Shown here: positions 27,461 to 41,040 of the stretch, in pieces
Layout of the letters: the number at the start of each line of letters is the position of its first letter
How positions within the stretch are numbered: position 1 is the first letter of the stretch
Source: Chamaelirium japonicum
Taxonomy: Eukaryota > Streptophyta > Magnoliopsida > Liliales > Melanthiaceae
Length of the DNA: 64,000 nt
Direction: 5' to 3'
NCBI GenBank assembly: GCA_947650365.1
Contig: CANTAL010000002.1
Coordinates: 3,107,501-3,171,500, forward strand
Translations under genes and position numbers: made by a program
Notes under the pieces: model-generated
Databases searched by the model: none
What the model was told of the DNA's origin: nothing
Seen by the model: only the letters and a program-made list of their open reading frames with translations

Positions 27461-27760
27461 ACGATCCAGATCCATTCAAATTCATTCGCACAATCTATTC
27501 TAATTCATTCGTAGGATCCATTCTAATTCATTACTACGATCCATTATAATTCAATCATACGATCCATTCTAATTCATTCGTACGATCCATTCTAATTCAT
27601 TCGCACGATCCATTCTAATTCATTCATACGATCCATTCTAATTCATTCGTACGATCTATTTTATTTCATTCGTACAATCCATTCTTACTCAATCGTATGA
27701 TCCATTCTAATCCATTCGCACAATCTATTCTAATTCATTCGTACGATCCATTCTATTTCA
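27270..27760. repeat. 0.5-kb segment spanning a J8 switch, copy A
   Basis: Offset 6,098 to about 33370-33860, checked at 27460, 27481 and 27681. It is also present reverse-complemented around 2264-2600: the distance from J8 to the TTACTC marker unit is the same, with GAGTAAGAAT at 2331-2340 and the inverted J8 at 2548-2561. Confidence 0.85.
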
Positions 27761-29027
27761 TTCGTATGATCCATTCTAATTCATACGATCCATTCTATTT
27801 CATTCATACGATCCATTTTAATTCATTCGCACGATCCATTCTAATTCATTCATACGATCCATTCTAATTCATTTATACGATCCATTTTAATTCATTCGCA
27901 CAATCTATTCTAATTCATTCGTACGATTAATTCTAATTCATTAGCATGATCCATTCTAATTCATTCGTACGATCTATTCTATTTCATTCGTACAATCCAT
28001 TCTTACTCAATCGTATGATCCATTCTAATCCATTCGCACAATCTATTCTAATTCATTCGTACGATCCATTCTATTTCATTCGTACGATCCATTCTAATTC
28101 ATATGATCCATTCTATTTCATTCATACGATCCATTTTAATTCATTCGCACGATCCATTCTAATTCATTCATACGATCCATTCTAATTCATTCGTACGATC
28201 CATTCTAATTTCTTCGTATGATCTATTCTAATTCCTTCGTACGATCCATTCTAATTCATTCATACGATCCATTCTTACTCATTCGTACGATCCATTCTAA
28301 TTTATTCGCACGATCCATTCTAATTCATCCGTACGATCCATTCTATTTCATTCATACGATCCATTCTTACTCATTCGTACGATCCATTCTAATTCATTCG
28401 CACGAATGTATCCATTCTAATTCATTCGTACGATCGATTCTAATTCATTCATACGATCCATTCGAATTCATTCATACGATCCATTCTAATTCATTCCCAT
28501 GAATGTATCCATTCTAATTCATTTGCACGAATGTATCCATTCTAATTCATTCGTACGATCCATTCTAATTCATTCGTACGTTCCATTCTAATTCATTCGT
28601 AAGATCCATTCTAATTCATTCATACGATCTATTCTAATTCATTCATACAATCCATTCTAATTCCTTCGTACGATCCATTCTAATTCATTCGTACGATCCA
28701 TTCTAATTCATTCGTACGATCCATTCTAATTCATTCGCACAATCCATTCTAATTCATTCGCACGATCCATTCTAATTCATTCATACGATCCATTCTAATT
28801 CATTCATATGACCCATTCTAATTCATTTGCACGAATGTATCCATTCAAACTCATTCGTACGATCCATTCTAATTCATTCGTATGATCTATTCTAATTCAT
28901 TCGCATGATCCATTATAATTCATTCATACGATCCAATCTAATTCATTCATACGATCCATTCTAATTCATTCGCACGAATGTATCAACTCTAATTCATTCG
29001 TACGATCCATTCTAATTCATTCATACA
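27461..29027 (+). repeat. Plus block 35
   Basis: J8 to J3 (29024-29031). The GATCCATTCTTACTCAATCG segment occurs twice, near 27677 and 28000. The longest incidental open frames on the plus strand (27946-28185 and 28218-28502) lie here and are satellite translations. Confidence 0.92.
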
Positions 29028-29160
29028 TGTAAGAATGAATTAGAATGGATACATTCGTGCGAATGAATTAGAATGGATCGTATGAATGAATTAGATTGGA
29101 TCGTATGCATGAATTAGAATGGATCGTGCGAATGAATTAGAATGGATCGTACGAATGAAT
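28850..29160. repeat. Local duplication around a J3 switch, copy A
   Basis: Offset 773 to 29623-29933, checked at 28861, 28981 (TATCAACTC), the TACATGTA at 29024 and TCGTATGCAT at 29101. Confidence 0.88.
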
Positions 29161-29239
29161 TAGAATGGATCGTATGAATGAATTAGAATGGATCGTGCGA
29201 ATGAATTAGAATGGATCGTACGAATGAAATAGAATGGAT
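29028..29239 (-). repeat. Minus block 36
   Basis: J3 to J5 (29236). Confidence 0.92.
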
Positions 29240-29800
29240 TCGCACGAATGTATCCATTCTAATTCATTCGTACGATCCATTCTAATTCATTCGTACAATC
29301 CATTCTAATTCATTCGCACGATCCATTCGTATTCACTCAAACGATCTATTCTTATTCATTCATATGATCCATTCTAATTCATTCGCACGAATGTATCCAT
29401 TCTAATTCATTCGTACGATCCATTCTAAATCATTCGCACGATCCATTCTAATTCATTAATACGATCCAATCTAATTCATTCATACGATCTATTCTAATTC
29501 ATTCGCACGAATATATCCTTTCTAATTCATTCGTACGATCCATTCTAATTCATTCGCACGATCCATTCTAATTCATTCATACAATCCATTCTAATTCTTT
29601 TGCACGAATGTATCCATTCTAATTCATTCGTACGATCCATTCTAATTCATTCGTATGATCTATTCTAATTCATTCGCATGATCCATTATAATTCATTCAT
29701 ACGATCCAATCTAATTCATTTGTACGATCCATTCTAATTCATTCGCACGAATGTATCAACTCTAATTCATTCGTACGATCCATTCTAATTCATTCATACA
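29240..29800 (+). repeat. Plus block 37
   Basis: Marker at 29324 (CATTCGTATTCACTC form). Ends at the second copy of J3 (29797-29804). Confidence 0.92.
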
Positions 29801-29933
29801 TGTACGAATGAATTAGAATGGATACATTCGTGCGAATGAATTAGAATGGATCGTATGAATGAATTAGATTGGATCGTATGCATGAATTAGAATGGATCGT
29901 GCGAATGAATTAGAATGGATCGTACGAATGAAT
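29623..29933. repeat. Local duplication around a J3 switch, copy B
   Basis: Partner of 28850-29160, so the same strand switch occurs twice within 0.8 kb. From about 29833 this copy also matches 14290-14650 at offset 15,543. Confidence 0.85.
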
Positions 29934-30230
29934 TAGAATGGATCGAACGAATGAATTAGAATGGATACATTCGTGCAAAAGAATTAGAATGGATTGTATG
30001 AATGAATTAGAATGGATCGTGCGAATGAATTAGAATGGATCGTACGAATGAATTAGAATGGATACATTCGTGCGAAAGAATTAGAATAGATCGTATGAAT
30101 GAATTAGAATGGATCGTATGAATGAAATTGAATGGATCGTGCGAATGAATTAGAATGGATCGTACGAATGAATTAGAATGGATCGTACGGAGGAATTAGA
30201 ATGGATCGTACGAATGAATTAGAAAGGATA
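29801..30230 (-). repeat. Minus block 38
   Basis: J3 to the inverted J7 that begins the inverted module P. Confidence 0.92.
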
Positions 30231-30424
30231 CATTCAAATTCATTCGTACGATCCATTCTAATTCCTTCGTACCATCCATATTCTAATTCATTCGCACGAT
30301 CCATTCTAATTCATTCGCACGATCCATTCTAATTCATTCATACGATCCATTCTAATTCATTCACACAATCCATTCTAATTCATTCTAATTTATTCGTATG
30401 TGAGTGGATCGTGTTTTTTCGTGC
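30221..30424 (-). repeat. 204-bp strand-switch module P, inverted copy
   Basis: Exact-length reverse complement of the module: J7 reads GAAAGGATACATTCAAATT at 30222-30240 and the A6 run appears as T6 at 30414-30419. It sits inside minus-strand array, whereas the other copies sit inside plus-strand array, so the inverted segment includes the surrounding context. Confidence 0.88.
30231..30399 (+). repeat. Plus block 39
   Basis: Plus-oriented interior of the inverted module P, including its 25-bp unit (CCATATTCTAATTC near 30266). Confidence 0.92.
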
Positions 30425-31916
30425 TAATGAATTAGAATGGATCGTACGAATGAATTAGAATGGATACATTCGTGCGAAAGAATTAGAATGGATCGTATGA
30501 ATGAATTAGATTGGATCGTATAAATGAATTATAATGGATCGTACGAATGAATTAGAATGGATCGTGCTAATGAATTAGAATGGATCGTGCGAATGAATTA
30601 GAATGGATCGTACGAATGAATTAGAATGGATCGTACGAATGAATTAGAATGGTTCGTTCGAATGAATTAGAATAGATTGTGCGAATGACTTAGAATGGAT
30701 CGTACGAATGAATTAGAAAGGATACATTCGTGCGAATGAATTAGAATGGATCGTATGAGTGTGAATGAATTAGAATGGATCGTGCGAATGAATTAGAATG
30801 GATCGTATTAATGAATTAGAATGGATCGTGCGAATGAATTAGAATGGATCGTCTGAATGAGTAAGAATGGATCGTGCGAATGAATTAGAATGGATCATAT
30901 GAATGAATTAGAATGGATCGTATGAATGAATTAGAATGGATCGTGCGAATAAATTAGAATGGATCGTATGAATGAATTAGAATAGATTATGCGAATGAAT
31001 TAGAATGGATCGTACGAATGAATTAGAATGGATACATTCATGCGAATGAATTAGTATGGATCGTATGAATGAATTAGAATCGATCGTACGAATGAATTAG
31101 AATGGATCATGCGAATGAATTAGAATGGATCATGCGAATGAATTAGAATGGATCGTACGAATGAAATAGAATGGATTGTACGAATGAGATAGAATGGATC
31201 GTACGAATGAATTAGAATGGATACATTCATGCGAATGAATTAGAATGGATCATATGAATGAATTAGAATGGATTCATTCATGCGAATGAATTAGAATGGA
31301 TCGTACGAATGAGTAGGAATGGATCGTACGAATGAATTAGAATGGATTGAATTAGAATGAATCGTACGAATGAATTAGAATGGATCGTACGAATGAATTA
31401 GAATGGGTCGTACGAATGAATTAGAATGGATTGAATTAGAATGAATCGTACGAATGAATTAGAATGAATCATACCGTACGAATGAATTAGAATGGATCAT
31501 ACGAAGGAATTAGAATAGATCGTACGAATGAATTAGAATGGATCGTACGAATGAATTAGAATGGATCGTACGAAGGAATTAGAATGGATCGTACGAAGGA
31601 ATTAGAATGGATAGTACGAATGAATTAGAATGGATACCTTCGTGCAAATGAATTAGAATGGATCGTACGAATGAGTAAGAATGGATCGTACGAATGAAAT
31701 AGAATGGATCATATGAATGAATTAGAATGGATCGTGCGAATGAATTAGAATGGATCGTATGAATGAATTAGAATAGATTGTGGGAATGAATTAGAATGGA
31801 TTGTACGAATGAATTAGAATGGATCGTACGAATGAATTAGAATGGATCGTATGAATGAATTAGAATGGATCGTGCGAATGAATTAGAATGGATCGTTCGA
31901 ATGAAATAGAATGGAT
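30400..31916 (-). repeat. Minus block 40
   Basis: From inverted J4 to J5 (31913). ACCTTC at 31636, again 277 bp before J5. Contains the 31166-31740 duplication. Confidence 0.92.
31166..31740 (-). repeat. 0.58-kb duplicated segment, copy A
   Basis: Offset 11,255 to 42421-42995 (checked at 31166 and 31636). Upstream, at 30893, the offset becomes 11,163, a difference of 92 bp, exactly four units. Confidence 0.85.
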
Positions 31917-32874
31917 TCGCACGAATGTATCCATTCTAATTCATTCGTACAATCCATTCTAATTCATTCGTACAATCCATTCTAATTCATTCGCACGATC
32001 CATTCGCATTCACTCAAACGATCCATTCTAATTCATTCATATGATCCATTCTAATTCATTCGCACGAATGTATCCATTCTAATTCATTCGTACGATCCAT
32101 TCTAATTCATTTGTACGAATGTATCCACTCTAATTCATTCATACGATCCATTCTAATTCATTCGCACGAATGTATCCATTCCAATTCATTCGTACGATCC
32201 ATTCTAATTCATTCGCACAATCTATTCTAATTCATTCGTACGATCAATTCTAATTTATTAGCATGATCCATTCTAATTCATTCGTATGATCTATTCTATT
32301 TCATTCGTACAATCCATTCTTACTCAATCGTATGATCCATTCTAATCCATTCGCACAATCTATTCTAATTCATTCGTACGATCTATTCTATTTCATTCGT
32401 ACGATCCATTCTAATTCATACGATCCTTTCTAATTCATTCGTACGATCCATTCTAATTCCTTCGTACGATCCATGCTAATTCCTTCGTACGATCCATTCT
32501 AATTCATTCGCACGATCCGTTCTAATTCATTCGTACGATCCATTCTATTTCATTCATACGATCCATTCTAATTCATTCATACGATCTATTCTAATTCTTT
32601 CGCACGAATGTATCCATTCTAATTCATTCGTACGATCCATTCTAATTCATTCGCACGATCCATTCTAATTTATTCATACAATCCATTCTAATTCTTTTGC
32701 ACGAATGTATCCATTCTAATTCATTCGTTCGATCCATTCTTATTCATTTGTACGATCCATTCTAATTCATTCGCACGATCCATTCTAATTCATGCATACG
32801 ATCCAATCTAATTCATTCATACGATTCATTCTAATTCATTCGCATGAATGTATCCATTCTAATTCATTCGTACA
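31917..32874 (+). repeat. Plus block 41
   Basis: Marker at 32001. Ends at J3 (32871-32878). Confidence 0.92.
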
Positions 32875-33556
32875 TGTATGAATGAATGAGAATGGATCGT
32901 ACGAATGAATTAGAGTTCATACATTCGTGCGAATGAATTAGAATGGATCGTACGAATGAATTAGATTGGATCGTATGAATGAATTATAATGGATCATGCG
33001 AATGAATTAGAATAGATCATACGAATGAATTAGAATGGATCGTACGAATGAATTAGAAAGGATACATTCGTGCAAAAGAATTAGAATGGATTGTATGAAT
33101 GAATTAGAATGGATCGTGCGAATGAATTAGAATGGATACGTTCGTGCGAATGAATTAGAATGGATCGTATGAATGAATAAGATTGGATCGTTTGAATGAA
33201 TTAGAATGGATCGTGCGAATGAATTAGAATGGATCGTACGAATGAATTAGAATGGATCGTTTGAATGAATTAGAATGGATCGTACTTATGAATTAGAATG
33301 GGTCATACGAATGAAATAGAATGGATCGTACGAACGAATTAGAAAGGATCATACAAACGAATTAGAATGGATCGTACGAATGAAATAGAATAGATCGTAC
33401 GAATGAATTAGAATGGATCGTATGAATGAATTAGATTGGATCGTATGAATGAATTAGAATGGATTGTAAGAATGAAATAGAATAGATCGTACGAATGAAT
33501 TAGAATGGATCGTGCGAATGATTTAGAATGGGTCGTACGAATGAATTAGAATGGAT
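32875..33556 (-). repeat. Minus block 42
   Basis: J3 to J8. Runs parallel to block 4 (GAGTTCATACATTCG after the J3, GTACTTATGAATTAG near 33283). Confidence 0.92.
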
Positions 33557-33860
33557 ACACGATCCAGATCCATTCTAATTCATTCGCACAATCTATTCTA
33601 ATTCATTCGTAGGATCCATTCTAATTCATTACTACGATCCATTCTAATTCATTCATACGATCCATTCTAATTCATTTGTACGATCCATTCTAATTCATTC
33701 GCACGATCCATTCTAATTCATTCATACGATCCATTCTAATTCATTCGTACGATCTATTCTATTTCATTCGTACAATCCATTCTTACTCAATCGTATTATC
33801 CATTCTAATCCATTCGCACAATCTATTCTAATTCATTCATACGATCCATTCTATTTCATT
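33370..33860. repeat. 0.5-kb segment spanning a J8 switch, copy B
   Basis: Direct partner of 27270-27760. J8 (CACGATCCAGATCC) is at 33558-33571. Confidence 0.85.
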
Positions 33861-34471
33861 CATACGATCTATTCTATTTTATTCGTACAATCCATTCTAA
33901 TTCATTCATACGGTCCAATCTAATTCATTCATATGACCCATTCTAATTCATAAGTACGATCCATTCTAATTCATTCAAACAATTCATTCTAATTCATTCG
34001 TACAATCCATTCCAATTCATTCGTACGATCCATTCTAATTCATTTGCACGAAGGTATCCATTCTAATTCATTCGTACTATCCATTCTAATTCCTTCGTAC
34101 AATCCATTCTAATTCCTTCGTACGATCCATTCTAATTCATTCGCACAATCTATTCTAATTCATTCATACGATCCATTCTAATAAATTCGCACGATCCATT
34201 CTAATTTATTAATACGATCCATTCTAATTCATTCATATGATCCATTCTAATTCATTCGCACGATCCATTCTGATTCATTCGTACGATCCATTCTAATTCA
34301 TTCGCACGATCCATTCTAATTCATTCGCACGATCCATTCTAATTCATTCATACGATCCATTCTAATTCATTCGTACGATCCATTCTAATTCATTCGTAAG
34401 ATCCAATCTAATTCATTCATACGATCCATTCTAATTATTTCGCACGAATGTATCCATTCTAATTCATTCGT
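33557..34471 (+). repeat. Plus block 43
   Basis: J8 to CATTCGTATGAATGAATTAG. Confidence 0.92.
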
Positions 34472-35845
34472 ATGAATGAATTAGAATAGATTGTGCGAAT
34501 GAATTAGAATGGATCGTACGAATGAATTAGAATGGATACATCCGTGCGAATGAATTAGAATGGATCGTATGAATAAATTAGAATCGATCGTACGAATGAA
34601 TTAGAATGGATCATGCGAATGAATTAGAATGGATCGTACGAATGAAATAGAATGGATTGTACGAATGATAAAGAATGGATCGTACGAATGAATTAGAATG
34701 GATACATACATGCGAATGAATTAGAATGGATCATACGAATGAATTAGAATGGATTCATTCGTGCGAATGAATTAGAATGAATCGTACGAATGAGTAAGAA
34801 TGGATCGTACGAATGAATTAGAATAGATTGAATTAGAATGAATCGTACGAATGAATTAGAATGGATAGATTCATGCGAATGAATTTGAATGGATCGTACG
34901 AAGGAATTAGAATGGATCGTACGAAGGAATTAGAATAGATCGTGCGAATGAATTAGAATGGATCGTATGAATGAATTAGAATGGATCGTGCGAATGAATT
35001 AAAATGGATCGTGTGAATGAAATAGAATGGATCGTATGAATTAGAATGGATCGTACGAATGAAATAGAATGGATCGTACGAATGAATTAGAATAGGTTGT
35101 GCGAATAGATTAGAATGGATCATACGATTGAGTAAGAATAGATTGTATGAATGAAATAGAATAGATCGTACGAATGAATTAGAATGGATCATGCTAATGA
35201 ATTAGAATGGATCGTGCGAATGAATTAGAATGGATCGTAGGAATGAATTAGAATGGATCGTACGAATGAATTAGAATGGATCGTACGAATGAATTAGAAT
35301 GGATCGTATGAATTAGAATGGATCGTACGAAGGAATTAGAATGGATCGTATGAATGAAATAGATTGGATCGTATTAATGAATTTGAATCGATCGTATGAA
35401 TGAATTATATTGGATCGTATGAATGAATTAGAATGGATCTTGTGAATGATATAGAATGGATCGTACGAATGAAATAGAATGGATTGTATGAATGAATTAG
35501 AATAGATCGTGCGAATGAATTAGAATAGATCGTACGAATGAATTAGAATGGATCATATGAATGAATTAGAATGGATCATACGTATGAATTCGAATGGATC
35601 GTGCGAATGAATTAGAATGGATCGTATGAATGAATTAGAGTAGATACATTCGTACGAAGGAATTAGAATGGATCGTACGAATGAATTAGAATGGATTATA
35701 TGAATGAATTAGAATGGATCGTACGAATGAATTAGAATGGATACATTCGTGCGAATGAATTAGAATGGATTTTACGAATAAATTAGAATGGATCGTACGA
35801 ATGAATTAGAATAGATTGTACGAATGAATTAGAATGGATCGTACG
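34472..35845 (-). repeat. Minus block 44
   Basis: Contains the shortened 41-kb module (34860-35210) and ends at GGATCGTACGTCTAATTC, similar to the switch at 45974. Confidence 0.92.
34860..35210 (-). repeat. Shortened copy of the 41-kb module
   Basis: Aligned to 41226-41600. The offset changes from about 6,366 at 34938 to 6,389 at 34961, one 23-bp unit lost. Confidence 0.8.
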
Positions 35846-36293
35846 TCTAATTCATTCGTACGATCTATTCTAATTCATTCATACAATCCATTTTACTTCT
35901 TTTGCACGAATGTATCCATTCTAATTCATTCGTACGATCCATTCTAATTCATTCGTACGATCCATTCTAATTCCTTCGTACGATCCATTCTAATTCGTTC
36001 CCATGAATGTATCCATTCTAATTGATACGTACGATCCATTCTATTTCATTCGTATGATCCATTCTTACTTATTCGTACGATCCATTCTAATTCTAATTCA
36101 TTCATATGATCCATTCTAATTCATTCGCACGATCCATTCTAATTCATTCGCACGATCCATTCTAATTCATTCGTACGATCTATTCTAATTCATTCATACA
36201 ATCCATTCTAATTCATTCGCACGAATGTATCCATTCTAATTCATTCATACGATCCATTCTAATTCATTAGCACGAAAAAACACGATCCACTCA
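35846..36293 (+). repeat. Plus block 45
   Basis: Ends in the truncated J4 of the deleted module P. Confidence 0.9.
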
Positions 36294-36345
36294 CGAATGG
36301 ATCGTGCGAATGAATTAGAATGGATCGTGCGAATGAATTAGAATG
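36270..36345 (+). repeat. Truncated module P
   Basis: The A6 element is intact (A run 36275-36280, then CACGATCCACTCAC), but the ATACGAATAAATTAG part is missing and the array goes straight to GAATGGATCGTGCG. Interpreted as a deletion derivative of module P. Confidence 0.75.
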
Positions 36346-36592
36346 AATTAGAATGGATCGTACGAATGAGTAAGAATGGATCATACGAATGAAATAGAAT
36401 GGATCGTGCGTATCAATTAGAATGGATACATTCATGGGAATGAATTAGAATGGATCGTACGAAGGAATTAGAATGGATCGTACGAAGGAATTAGAATGGA
36501 TCGTACGAATGAATTAGAATGGATACATTCGTGCAAAAGAAGTAGAATGGATTGTATGAATGAATTAGAATGGATCGTACGAATGAATTAGA
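36294..36592 (-). repeat. Minus block 46
   Basis: Matches the right end of block 28 (GTATCAATTAGAATGG, CATGGGAATG and the closing GACGTACG switch). Confidence 0.92.
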
Positions 36593-37070
36593 CGTACGAT
36601 CCATTCTAATTCATTCGTATAATCTATTCTAATTCATTCGTACGATCCATTCTAATTTATTCGTACAATCCATTCTAATTCATTCGCACGAATGTATCCA
36701 TTCTAATTCATTCGTACGATCCATTCTAATTCATTCATATAATCCATTCTAATTCATTCGTACGATCCATTCTAATTCCTTCGTACGAATGTATCTACTC
36801 TAATTCATTCATACGATCCATTCTAATTCATTCACACGATCCATTCTAATTCATACGTACGATCCATTCTAATTCATTCATATGATCCATTCTAATTCAT
36901 TCGTATGATCCATTCTAATTCATTCGCACGATCCATTCTAATTCATTTATACGATCCAATCTAATTCATTCATACGATCCATTCTAATTCTTTCGCACGA
37001 ATGTATCCATTCTAATTCATTCGTACGATCCATTCTAATTTATTAGCACGAAAAAACACGATCCACTCAC
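36593..37070 (+). repeat. Plus block 47
   Basis: Copy of the start of block 29, then ends at J4. Confidence 0.92.
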
Positions 37071-37249
37071 ATACGAATAAATTAGAATGAATTAGAATGG
37101 ATTGTGTGAATGAATTAGAATGGATCGTATGAATGAATTAGAATGGATCGTGCGAATGAATTAGAATGGATCGTGCGAATGAATTAGAATATGGATCGTA
37201 CGAAGGAATTAGAATGGATCGTACGAATGAATTCGAATGTATCCTTTCT
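37046..37249 (+). repeat. 204-bp strand-switch module P, copy 3
   Basis: Offset 36,099 from copy 1 at both ends. It lies about 0.8 kb after the truncated copy at 36270. Confidence 0.9.
37071..37234 (-). repeat. Minus block 48
   Basis: Interior of module P copy 3. Confidence 0.92.
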
Positions 37250-37314
37250 AATTCATTCGTACGATCCATTCTAATTCCTTCGTACGATCCATTCTAATTC
37301 ATTCGTACGATTCA
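37235..37314 (+). repeat. Plus block 49 (80 bp)
   Basis: Only about three units between J7 and a switch at GATTCATGCTAATGAATTAG. Confidence 0.9.
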
Positions 37315-38137
37315 TGCTAATGAATTAGAATTGATCGTACGAATGAATTAGAATAGATTGTGCGAATGAATTAGAATGGATCGTACGAATGAATTGGAAT
37401 GGATACATTCGTGCGAATGAATTAGAATGGATCGTATGAATGAATTAGAATGGATCGTACGAATGAATTAGAATGGATACATTCGTGCGAATGAATTAGA
37501 ATGGATCATATGAATGAATTAGAATGGATCGTTTGAGTGAATGCGAATGGATCGTGCGAATGAATTAGAATGGATTGTACGAATGAATTAGAATGGATCG
37601 TACGAAGGAATTAGAATGGATAGTACGAATGAATTAGAATGGATACCTTCGTGCAAATGAATTAGAATGGATCGTACGAATGAGTAAGAATGGATCGTAC
37701 GAATGAAATAGAATGGATCGTATAAACGAATTAGAATGGATCGTGCGAATTAATTAGAATGGATCGTACGAATGAATTAGAATAGATTGTGCGAATGAAT
37801 TAGAATGGATCGTACGAATGAATTAGAATGGATCGTACGAATGAATTAGAATGGATCGTATGGATGAATTAGAATGGATCGTGCGAATGAATTATAATGG
37901 ATCGTACGAATGAAATAGAATGGATTGTACGAATGAAATAGATTAGATCGTGCGAATGAATTAGAATAGATCGTATGAATGAATTAGATTGGATCGTATT
38001 AATGAATTAGAATGGATCATACGAATGAATTAGAATGGATCGTACGAATGAATTAGAATGGATACATTCGTGCAAAAGAATTAGAATGGATTGTATGAAT
38101 GAATTAGAATGGATCGTGCGAATGAATTAGAATGGAT
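37315..38137 (-). repeat. Minus block 50
   Basis: Ends at GGATACATTCAAATTC, the same inverted J7 sequence as at 30230. Confidence 0.92.
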
Positions 38138-38640
38138 ACATTCAAATTCATTCGCACGATCCATTCTAATTCCTTCGTATGATCCGTTCTAATTCATTCG
38201 TACGGTATGATTCATTCTAATTCATTCGTAAGATTCATTCTAATTCAATCCATTCTAATTCATTCGTACGATCCATTCTAATTCATTCGTACGATCCATT
38301 CTAATTCATTCGTACGATTCATTCTAATTCAATCGTACGATTTATTCTAATTCAATCTATTCTAATTCATTCGTACGATCCATTCTAATTCATTCGTACG
38401 ATCCATCCTAATTCCTTTGTACGACCCATTATATTTTATTCGTATGATCCATTCTAATTCCTTTGTACGATCCAGTCTAATTCATTCCCATGAATGTATC
38501 CATTCTAATTCATTTGCACGAATGTATCCAATCTAATTTATTCATACGATCCATTCTAATTCTTTCGCACGAATGTATCCATTCTAATTATTTCGTACAA
38601 TCCATTCTAACTCATTAGCACGAAAAAACACGATCCACTC
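38138..38640 (+). repeat. Plus block 51
   Basis: Inverted J7 to J4. GGTATG unit near 38203 and 15-bp units near 38236 and 38330. Confidence 0.92.
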
Positions 38641-38821
38641 ACATACGAATAAATTAGAATGAATTAGAATGGATTGTGTGAATGAATTAGAATGGATCGT
38701 ATGAAAGAATTAGACTGGATCGTGCGAATGAATTAGAATGGATCGTGCGAATGAATTAGAATATGGATCGTACGAAGGAATTAGAATGGATCGTATGAAT
38801 GAATTCGAATGTATCCTTTCT
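38618..38821 (+). repeat. 204-bp strand-switch module P, copy 4
   Basis: Offset 37,671 from copy 1 at both ends. Carries private changes such as GAAAGAATTAGACTGG near 38703. Confidence 0.9.
38641..38805 (-). repeat. Minus block 52
   Basis: Interior of module P copy 4. Confidence 0.92.
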
Positions 38822-39265
38822 AATTCAATCGTACGATCCATTCTAATTCCTTCGTACGATCCATTCTAATTCATTCGTACGATCCATTCTAATTCATGCA
38901 TACGATCCATTCTAATTCATTCGTACGATCCATTCTAATTCATTCGTACGATCCATTCTAATTCATTCGCACAATCTATTCTAATTCATTCATACGATCC
39001 ATTCTAATTCATTCGCACGATCCATTCTAATTCATTCATACGATCCATTCTATTTCATTCGTACGATCTATTCTTACTCATTCGTATGATCCATTCTAAT
39101 TCATTTGCACGAAGGTATCCATTCTAATTCATTCGTACTATCCATTCTAATTCCTTCGTACGATCCATTCTAATTCCTTCGTACGATCCATTCTAATTCA
39201 TTCGCACGATCCATTCAAATTCATTAATACGATCCAATCTAATTTATTCATACGATCTATTCTAA
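38806..39265 (+). repeat. Plus block 53
   Basis: J7 to a perfect J1 palindrome (39259-39272). Confidence 0.92.
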
Positions 39266-41040
39266 TTAGAATGGATCGTACAAATGAATTAGAATGGATC
39301 ATACGAATGAATTAGAATGGATCGTGCGAATGAATTAGAATGGATCGTACGAATGAAATAGAATGGATTGTACGAATAAGATAGAATGGATCGTATGAAT
39401 GAATTAGAATGGATACATTCATGTGAATGAATTAGAATGGATCGTATGAATGAATTAGAATGGATCGTGCGAATGAATTAGAATGGATCGTACGAATGAA
39501 TTAGAATGGATCGTACGAATGAATTAGAATGGATCGTAGTAATGAATTAGAATGGATCCTACGAATGAATTAGAATAGATTGTGCGAATGAATTAGAATG
39601 GATCGTACGAATGAATTAGAATGGATCGTACGAATGAATTAGAATGGATCGTATGAATGAATTAGAATGGATCGTACGAATGAATTAGAATGGATCGTGC
39701 GAATGAATTAGAATGGATCGTATGAATGAATTAGAATGGATCGTACGCATGAATTAGACTAGATTGTGCGAATGAATTAGAATGGATCGTACGAATGAAT
39801 TAGAATGGATCGTGCGAATGAATTAGAATGGATCGTGCGAATGAATTAGAATGGATCGTACGAATCAATTAGAATGGATTGTACGAATGAAATAGAATTG
39901 ATCGTACGAATGAATTAGAATGGATCATGCTAATGAATTAGAATTGATCGTACGAATGAATTAGAATAGATTGTGCGAATGAATTAGAATGGATACATTC
40001 GTGCGAAAGAATTAGAATGGATCGTATGAATGAATTAGATTGGATCGTATAAATGAATTAGAATGGATCGTACGAATGAATTAGAATGGATCGTGCTAAT
40101 GAATGAGAATGGATCGTGCGAATGAATTAGAATGGATCGTGCGAATGAATTAGAATGGATCGTACGAATGAATTAGAATGGATCGTACGAATGAATTAGA
40201 ATGGATCGTTCGAATGAATTAGAATAGATTGTGCGAATGAATTAGAATGGATCGTACGAATGAATTAGAATGGATCGTGCGAATAAATTAGAATGGATCG
40301 TATGAATGAATTAGAATGGTTCGTGCGAATGAATTAGAATATGGATCGTACGAATGAATTAGAATGGATCGTACGAATGAATTAGAATAGATCGTACGAA
40401 TGACTTAGAATGGATCGTTCGAATGAATTAGAATAGATTGTGTGAATGAATTAGAATGGATCGTACGAATGAATTAGAAAGGATACATTCGTGCGAATGA
40501 ATTAGAATGGATCGTATGAGTGTGAATGAATTAGAATGGATTGTGCGAATGAATTAGAATGGATCGTACGAATGAATTAGAATAGATCGTACGAATGAAT
40601 TAGAATGGATACGAATTGATCGTACGAATGAGTAAGAATAGATCGTACGAATGAAATAGAATGGATTGTATGAATGAATTAGAATGGATACATTCGTGCG
40701 AATGAATTGGGATGGATCGTATGAATGAATTAGAATAGATTGTGCGAATAAATTAGAATGGATCGTACAAATGAATTAGAATAGATACATTCATGCGAAT
40801 GAATTAGAATGGATCGTATGAATGAATTAGAATGGATCGTATGAGTGAATTAGAATGGATACGAAGGAATTAGAATGTATCGTACGAAGGAATTAGAATG
40901 GAGAATGGATCGTGCGAATGAATTAGAATGGATCGTGCGATAAGAATGGATCGTACGAATGAAATAGAATAGATCATATGGATAAATGAATTTGGATCGT
41001 GCTAATGAATTAGAATGGATCGTACGAATGAATTAGAATG

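Noticed and set aside
28218..28502. 94-residue open frame, the longest in the window
   Set aside because: Again pure satellite translation over twelve or so units; it ends within the array and has no non-repeat sequence.
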